NCBI RefSeq assembly: GCF_002234675.1
Contig: NC_019873.2
Span: 12,846,235-12,910,234, forward strand
Reading direction: 5' to 3'
Length of the DNA: 64,000 nt
Origin: Oryzias latipes
Lineage: Eukaryota; Chordata; Actinopteri; Beloniformes; Adrianichthyidae
Shown here: piece after piece, positions 57,671-64,000 of the stretch
How positions within the stretch are numbered: position 1 is the first letter of the stretch
Layout: each line of letters opens with the position of its first letter
Program-made: the position numbers and the translations under genes
Notes under the pieces: model-generated
Seen by the model: only the letters and a program-made list of their open reading frames with translations
Databases searched by the model: none
What the model was told of the DNA's origin: nothing

Positions 57671-57967
57671 TTTCACAGAACTTGAACTAATTGCATCATC
57701 TGCAGCGCCCCCTGCAGGAAACTCAGGTTTGAGGAGTGAGGCTCATTCTAATGAAGAAGGTCCATGTCTGCCTCCCAGAGCAGGAGACAGCAAATAGCGC
57801 TTTAGATGCAAACTCAGCCTCACACTGTTAACATTCTATCACATTCAAAGGCGACAACTCCAATGAAACAGACAGACAACAGATTGTACAAACACAACAA
57901 GCTGCTCCTACCTTCCTCTGACCTCCTCGCTGCTACAAAGCTCCTGGATCTTCAGTCCCCTCCTCCA

Positions 57968-58020
57968 CGCACACACACACACAAACACACACACACACAC
58001 ACAGAAAAGCACACACACTC
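57968..58020. repeat. (CA)n microsatellite, interrupted
   Basis: Three neighbouring CA tracts separated by AA or GAAAAG. Confidence 0.85.
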
Positions 58021-58333
58021 AGAATGATGCACAACGACCCAAGCAGACCCACAAAACGTGCAATGCTCCTTTGCTGGTAGTTTTGGCGTTTGTGTTAAAG
58101 CTGCAAGAGCAGACGAGGAGGCAATCCTTCACCCTTCCTACCCTCTTCAACAAACACTCCCCCTCTGGAGGGTGCGACCCTGCCTCGCACACCCACACAT
58201 GGACACGCGCACAGGGGGTGGGAGGAGGAGCTGAAGTCTTGGTGTTTTTGCTGTTAAATGAAATGGGAGTTCAGAAGCTTCAGGTGCTAATAGGTGTTGA
58301 TTGGACTCAATCTTCATCTGTTTTACCAGGAGA

Positions 58334-58361
58334 CCCCCCCCCCCCCCCCCCCCCCCCCCCC
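58334..58361. repeat. Poly-C tract of 28
   Basis: A pure run of 28 cytosines. The reported length should be treated as approximate because such runs are hard to sequence. Confidence 0.9.
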
Positions 58362-58641
58362 GCCAGCCCACTGTGGGCCTGAAGCAGGTGAAAAACTATT
58401 TCTGTTTTGGTTTGTTAGTCTGAAAGCAGCGGACCAACAGTTATTTTTCAGAGTTTTTCTCAGCTTCTGCTGCTAAAAGGGATCCTGAACATCTTTTTCA
58501 AGCTCCTTCATCCTGGAGAGACATTTGCTCCGTCCCTGCCTCCTTCTCTGGCTTCCCTCCAAGATCTACACACATCTGGCACGTGTCTGGCCCTGATCTC
58601 TCAGGAGGCCCCGCCTCTTTTCTGTAAAAACACTGTTACTG

Positions 58642-58968
58642 GTGAACATCTTACTTCAGATCACCTACCTGTTCAAGCAGGCTCAGGCTTGCCCCACCAA
58701 GAACAAGTTGCTGCTTTCTGATGTTTCTGGCAGCTCAGAAACTATTAACCCTGACACCAAGACCACCATAGTCCCAACAAACCTTCAGCTACTAAACGGT
58801 GAACTGCACAACTCAGACTTTCCATTCAAAAAACTCTTGAGGAACTCTCTTATAGCCTCAAAAACCTGGAATGCAGGTGATCACCTCAGGGATGCAAGGC
58901 CAAAGTCCTTGTGTTCTCACTACAGCCTTTTAGAGGATCTCAAAGTAGGGGGAATATCGACAAAATGA
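58642..58968 (+). other. Unidentified 108-codon open frame
   Basis: The frame begins MNILLQITYLFKQAQ and includes LLSDVSGSSETINPDTKTTI and FPFKKLLRNSLIASKTWNAG. An acceptor-like TTACTTCAG (58658) and a donor-like GCAG/GTGATC (about 58875) lie within it, so part may be an exon. Further downstream (about 59680-59740) a piece reading TTFKEEMKIHFL resembles the ends of retroelement ORFs, so a mobile-element origin is equally possible. I do not recognise the product. Confidence 0.25.
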
Positions 58969-59620
58969 AAACTACGTCCTTCCTGAGGCTTCTTTGAGGC
59001 CCTAAAAGCTCTAGAGAACTCACCACAACATTCGGACTGTGCATAGATGAATGCATGGATAAACAGTTTGATTTTCTTTTTTTGTGCCTTGAGGCGGCTT
59101 CTGCTGCTCTGAATTGAAAAACAGATGTGAAGATAAGACATTCACCCATCTTCTCTTCCAGAATCCAGCTGATTGCTTGCCCCCTTCCTGACAGATCTCC
59201 ATGGCAGGGCGGTGGATGACGGTCCCTACACGTCACCGTGTATCCAGAATCTATTACCAGCTCATTGATCACCCAGTCAATAATCAGCTGATGTTCTAAA
59301 GACCATCTGTGGGTTGTGATGCACTACTACAGCTGCATCAGGCCTTCAGGATTTCAGCCGTAGTAGGAGCTTTCCATGACGTGCAGATTTAGTGAAGTCT
59401 AAATCTGACCGTGGGTTGGTGTTGGGGGGCTTGTGGGCAGTGGGGGTGTTGATGGGGTCTAACCTGCTGGACGAATTGTTCCAGCAGCAGCTGGGAGATT
59501 CCTCTGTACCCAAAACTGCCAGCGTGTCAGACCACCTGCCTCACAATGCCGCTCTGTTTATCCAAGCAGAAGAATGCCTGGGGGGGCAACCTTGACCCCT
59601 CCCTCAGCACAGCAGCTGAA

Positions 59621-59638
59621 CCCCCCCCCCCCCCCCCC
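59621..59638. repeat. Poly-C tract of 18
   Basis: A run of 18 cytosines followed by G, the third long poly-C tract in the window. Confidence 0.9.
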
Positions 59639-60122
59639 GCCCTTCATTACATCCCATTTTGACCACTCTGAGGAGAGACTACCACCTTCAAAGAGGAGAT
59701 GAAGATTCACTTCCTTTGTCCCCTCCTCTGTATTTTCCGTCTGCCCTTGACCTCTTGTTTGTCAGTCCCTCATTGGGCTTTCCATGATATTGTCTCAAAA
59801 ATAGAAGAACAATCTTGGTAATTCTCCCTCTAACATACACTGATGTTTTACGTAACTCCTTTATTGTATATGTTTCCTCTGTAAATAACAGTTACTGACT
59901 TCTGAGTTTTTGCTCACATCAAATCAGTTTTTTCAAATATATCAGAACAAGAACCCATCCAAAAATCAAAAGCACAGAAAAATCATTGACAAAGTAGTAA
60001 AATGGCCATCATACAAAAGAAAGAACCAAATACAAAACCAAGGAGGCACTCTCAGACTGCAGGAGTAAGGCAAAACCACAATAGTCAGTCCCAAAAGCTC
60101 TTTTAAAACTGTTGATCAGGCA

Positions 60123-60330
60123 TGTCCAAAGTCCGGCCCGTGAGCCAAATGTGGCCCGCATTCAAATTGTCATCAGCCAGCAGCCTCCTTTGATAAAATC
60201 AATCATGTTTGACCCCCAGAACTTTCGAAAAACTGTGCATATGATTTCTTGATTGTGGTTGGCTAAATTATGTTTGAAACCGGTGTAAACCTGTGGGAGC
60301 ACTATCGTGTGACCCCTCTGTGACACTTTC
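60123..60330. mobile_element. hAT-like terminal fragment
   Basis: CATGTCCAAAGTCCGGCCCGTGAGCC with AATGTGGCCCGC closely resembles the left end of a widespread vertebrate hAT non-autonomous family (GGTGTCCAAACTCCGGCCCG...). No right terminus was read; the remainder is decayed. Confidence 0.5.
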
Positions 60331-60769
60331 TAACAAATTTCTGAAATTTAAACTAAAAATAAATAAAATAAAAAAGGAAAGTTAACAGCAACAGCCACGG
60401 CTTCCAGGTCAAGTGGAAACTGGTATAGTTTATTTAGTATATTGATCCTGGATGTAATGACACAGGATGTGAGGGGAAGGCTGGATGTGGAGAAAATCTT
60501 TTGTATTTTGGTAACTTCTTTAAACATTGCAAAATCAATCAGAAGAAATCTCTCCAGTGTATTCTCACTGCCAGAGGGAAGTGAAGACAGGTTGTCCACA
60601 GAAGACAGAAGAGCAATGTTTGTTCTCTAAATCTCAATCTTTCTTTAGAGGTGGACTGCAACCTCCCTACATTTCAGAATGAACCAAAGGGTCCATTCAG
60701 TCATCTTCCATTTTTGTGTTAGATCACAGGGGCAGCAGTCTAAGCAGAAATGCCCATACCTCTCTCTTC

Positions 60770-61115
60770 ACTGAAACATCCTGACCCCCAAGTTTTCCAG
60801 AGTTAGATTACAAAAGTCCTCCAGTGCATCCTGAGTCTGCCCCTGGGCCTCCTCCTGGTGGGGCATGCCTGGAACACCTCCTCAGAGAGAGACCCAGGAG
60901 GCATCTAAAAAGATGTGATCAAGATACCTCAACTAACTCCTCTCAAAGTGGTGAAGCAGCAGCTGTATTTTAGGCTTCTTTGCAGGTGAGAGAGATCCTC
61001 ACACAATCTCCATAGGAGTGCCCCACCACCCTGTGGAGGAAACTCATTTCAGCTTCTTGGACCCAGGATCTTGTCCTTTCAGTCGTGACCCAAAGTCCAT
61101 TGCCACAGGTGAGGG
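60770..61115 (-). mobile_element. LINE ORF2 C-terminal fragment (reversed)
   Basis: Reading the minus strand gives FLPSPVAMDFG-like sequence, then AEMSFLHRVV and later remnants of GHLVRMPPG...VFQACPTRRRPRGRLRMHW. This is the same part of the LINE found at 42985-43456, with several frameshifts. No tail is visible at its 3' side. Confidence 0.65.
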
Positions 61116-61393
61116 TAGGAACATCTGATTAAATCTAAAACTTTACCTCTAGGCTCAGTTCCTTCTTTACCGTGACAGACAGTACAACGGCCACATTCCT
61201 TCAGTTCAGTCGCTCAATCTATCCGCTTGTCAATCACACTCTCCAACTGACACCCTGGTATTGCAGACCTCTAGCCTGGGAGAAGAATCTCTGTTCAGGC
61301 TGCTTCCCTCTCAGTGAGCTGACGTTCCACGTCTCGATGCACAGAGAGTGGGTTTGCAGTTCAGTTCAGGAGACTTTACAGATCTTCCTTTAA

Positions 61394-61605
61394 CCCTTGT
61401 GCTATCCTAGGCACTTTAACATTGGGAGTTGGGTCATCTAGACCCACTAGTGACTAGACAGTGCTCTGAACCTTTTTTCTTCAATGATTTGTGAACCTCA
61501 CTGGTGTCCATGGATCACATGAAATCTTTCCACCTTTATCCACCTTTGTCATGGTAGGGAGAACATGTCAATGTTAGGGTGGGGTCGTCTAAGATAGCAC
61601 AAGGG
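61394..61605 (-). mobile_element. TTAA-type MITE, copy 3 (reversed)
   Basis: The ends CCCTTGTGCTATCCTAGGC and TAAGATAGCACAAGGG are flanked by exact TTAA (61390-61393, 61606-61609). Its interior is the reverse of copies 1 and 2 (for example CACCTTTATCCACCTTTGTC, AATGTTAGGGTGGGGTCG). It is the longest copy, at 212 bp. Confidence 0.88.
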
Positions 61606-61653
61606 TTAAATCTTCTTTCTACAGGCTGATTTTTAACTTGCCTTAGTCTAGCT

Positions 61654-63020
61654 CAGGGGTCGGCAACCTTTTTTACTCAAAGAGCCATTTGGGACCGCCC
61701 CTAATAAAAAGAAAAGCACCCAGAGCCACAACCCGTTTTGACATCATTATATATATTATGCATGTATATATTATTCAAAGGTGCTCATTACATCGATCGC
61801 GATCGACCGGTCGATCTTCAATGACATGAGTGTAGATCGTGGGCCAGAAAAGATAAAAAAGGAAAAAAAAAGTACTTCTTTAAAATCCACCAAAGTCCTC
61901 ACTGAGAAGTACGGGACTTGATTGACATGTAGATTGGCCAATCGGACATCGTCTGAAGCATACACCGCTGCAAATGCACATTATGTTCTTTAAAGGATGA
62001 TACCGCGGCCGTGTGTGGGAGGAGCTACTGGTTCTGGTCTGATTGCTGCATGGAGCGATGTGTTTATCAATGCATGGTAGACACTGAGAATGTGGAGAGA
62101 TCAGGTTTATTATTTTGAAGAGTTCTACTTGGTAACCATGTTTCCATGTTTGGGTTTATAAAATCATCCCAGAGAAAGTCTCTGCTTCAACTCCCGCAGG
62201 GAAAGCTGCGTCTCAATCTGACGCCCTTGTTTGCATCTCTGACAGATTTTGAAGCCAAAGCCCCTCCTCCGCCTCTTTACCTGCTTTTCCTCTCTACCTG
62301 TTCACCTGTTCACATCCTCTGCAGCTGAGATTTGTTACCCCCCGCGCTCCTCAGTGTGTCCTACACAGAGAGCGCAAAATACGGAAGTCGGGGCGCTCCA
62401 GCGCAGCACAAGGATGAAAGAGCAGGACACAGGTTATAGCAGGGATAGAGCGGGTTAAGAAAATGAGTGGAAGAAGGCTCTCCGTTGAAGAAATATTCAA
62501 TATTGTACACATTTTATTATTGGTCAGAACTATCTTTTATTTAGAAAAATATTTTATTTTATCAGTCCAGTACGAAAAAAAAACATCAACAAAAGCTGTT
62601 TTGGGCGGTTTTTGGCTGGGTCTGGCGGTTTTCAGATGACTTTTCGGCTGGAAAACTGTGACTCTATCTGGCAACACTGGCGCAAACTCTCTGTCATCAG
62701 CGAGTTCCTCTCTGCCCCGCAGCACGTCAAGTTCCCGGCAGAGGATCGGAGTGTTTATTGAAGCCGCCCCGCGTGCCTCTCCCTGCTATCAGCTCTGCAG
62801 GTCTCGCCCGATAAATACGAGCTCATTACGAAGCTGTTTTTTACGTGGCTCGTGCTTCGTACGGAGCCATCAGCGCCTTTGAAATGCCATGAAAAATGAA
62901 CAAACTAAAATAAAATTTAATTATTATAAAATACTCATAATTTTCCAAAGTCACGGGGAGCCACAACAGAAGGATGAAAGAGCCACATGTGGCTCCGAAG
63001 CCATGGGTTGCCGACCCCTG
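61654..63020. mobile_element. Non-autonomous hAT transposon with intact ends
   Basis: A 15-bp terminal inverted repeat CAGGGGTCGGCAACC (61654-61668) is mirrored by GGTTGCCGACCCCTG (63006-63020). It is flanked on each side by the identical 8-bp GTCTAGCT (61646-61653, 63021-63028). An 8-bp target duplication is diagnostic of the hAT superfamily. The subterminal words AAGAGCCATTTGGGACCG and AGAGCCACATGTGGCTCCG are typical. The 1367-bp interior has no transposase frame. It includes a palindromic TCGATCGCGATCGACCGG (61795), possibly from another nested element. Confidence 0.92.
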
Positions 63021-63469
63021 GTCTAGCTCAACTGTCTGCCATTGCAAACCCAGGGGCATTAGCCCCCAGACAGAACAGCTCCTAGAATCACATGAGCTCC
63101 CAAACTAACATCATAGGATATTAGTTTTCTGTCTGGTCCAACAAGAAATGTTTACAATCATAATTAATGTAAATAAATCCTAGCCTCAAATATAAAAGGG
63201 GTTTGTACAAATATACACCTCTTGTCTGAAGTTCCATAACCCTCTATTTTAAAAGTAAAATCTGTCCAACACAAGAGGCCTTCAGCGCTTGTCTGTTGGC
63301 TCAGCTGCTGGGTGGATGATAAGTTCTTGAACAGTCTATACTAAAATGCAGACATTGGGAAAAGTCCTTAATAAATATCTATGTCTTTTAAATTATTTCA
63401 TCATAGAATTTCATCCCGTATCCATTCAGCACTCCTACTTTTTTTGTTTCTTAATTCCTAAACAACCTT

Positions 63470-63650
63470 TTCCAATGAAAATCCCTTTTATGGTGTTTTT
63501 CACATGTTCTTGTAACATTTTTTTGATGATGGAGAACATATGTGAAGAAAATTAAGCTCAAAATTGCTTTTCTGAGTATTTCTTTATTCAGATTGTTGTG
63601 AATAACGAGCAGACAACAAAGGCCGTTTGAAAAAAAACAAACGTATTTGT
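63470..63650 (-). repeat. Dispersed repeat family R, copy 5 (reversed, partial)
   Basis: CCAATGAAAATCCCTTTTATGGTGTTTTTCACATGTTCTTG and TTTGATGATGGAGAACATATG match copy 2 (45896-46395) in the same orientation, and copies 1, 3 and 4 in reverse. The CAGACAACAAAG at 63613 matches copy 2's CAGACAAAACA. Confidence 0.65.
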
Positions 63651-63659
63651 GACGTAGGA

Positions 63660-64000
63660 AATACATTGAGCGGACCACAAGCTTTCAAGTTTTCCTCTAA
63701 ACTCCACCTGCGTGGATCAGGAGGGGTGGAAGTCAGTAAGAAGTGCTCAGGTCTGTGGTTACCGAGTCAGAGAGACACGAGCAGCTGCTTGAACTCAGCG
63801 CTCTCCATTCCTGCCATAACTATCATACTGGAGGAAATGTATTGGGGGGGTGCATTGTTGTGGAGCAGCTGGACATTGTCTTTGTCTCTTTCCCCAGGAG
63901 GGACACAACAATGAGCACAGCAGCTGCTGTCATGTGATCTCACCAGTTCCATGTGTGTGTATTTTTCTGGAGATGATCAGTTGACACTGTTCCATCCAGA
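63660..64000. other. Window end, nothing recognised
   Basis: A 95-codon frame (63627-63914) has no domain and no splice partners. The window stops in non-coding sequence. Confidence 0.4.

Noticed and set aside
42991-61821. A 15-bp identity ACCGGTCGATCTTCA between a LINE fragment and the hAT element
   Set aside because: The LINE copy encodes YRSIF at this place, as the family does. No further similarity extends on either side, so it looks like chance.

Overview
This is vertebrate nuclear DNA, most likely from a percomorph (spiny-rayed) teleost fish. The genes are intron-split with canonical GT-AG junctions, the proteins match known vertebrate families, and the gaps are filled with typical fish transposons (piggyBac-like, hAT, Tc1, several LINE tails, MITEs). 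A medaka-like genome is possible from the look of the repeats, but I cannot confirm the species.

Five protein-coding genes can be assembled exon by exon, all in consistent reading phase. znf318 (+, CDS 8343-18370, 11 coding exons, 1899 aa) encodes an RS-rich nuclear protein with two matrin/U1-type zinc fingers. ppp2r5d (+, 23248-33555, 16 coding exons, 581 aa) encodes the B56-delta regulatory subunit of PP2A. mea1 (-, 35571-36414, 3 coding exons, about 210 aa) is male-enhanced antigen 1. lrrc73 (+, 38037-42735, 6 coding exons, 316 aa) is a leucine-rich repeat protein. dlk2 (-, 44946-49291, 5 coding exons, 372 aa) is a transmembrane EGF-repeat, Delta-like, non-canonical Notch ligand. All five have human orthologues on 6p21.1, so this is a conserved but rearranged synteny block. 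ppp2r5d and mea1 are tail to tail, mea1 and lrrc73 are head to head across about 0.8-1.2 kb, and lrrc73 and dlk2 are tail to tail.

Layout: 1-8.2 kb holds transposon and LINE remnants with no convincing gene. 8.2-18.9 kb is znf318. 18.9-23.1 kb is AT-rich intergenic DNA with one pair of exon-like segments. 23.1-34.9 kb is ppp2r5d, whose largest intron carries a dead Tc1 transposon. 35.2-36.8 kb is mea1. 37.5-42.9 kb is lrrc73. 43-44.3 kb is a LINE fragment plus a MITE. 44.4-49.3 kb is dlk2. 49.3-64 kb is gene-poor and repeat-rich, ending with a hAT element (61654-63020) that has 15-bp terminal inverted repeats and an exact 8-bp target duplication.

The genes are not an operon and share no single pathway. 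I found no prokaryotic-type system, CRISPR array or clearly new biological system. The best leads are a possible extra in-frame 48-nt exon in ppp2r5d, two phase-compatible orphan exons at 22.3-22.5 kb, an exon-like segment inside the large ppp2r5d intron, three copies of a TTAA-flanked MITE family, a five-copy unclassified repeat family, and a MITE embedded in the ppp2r5d 3' UTR.
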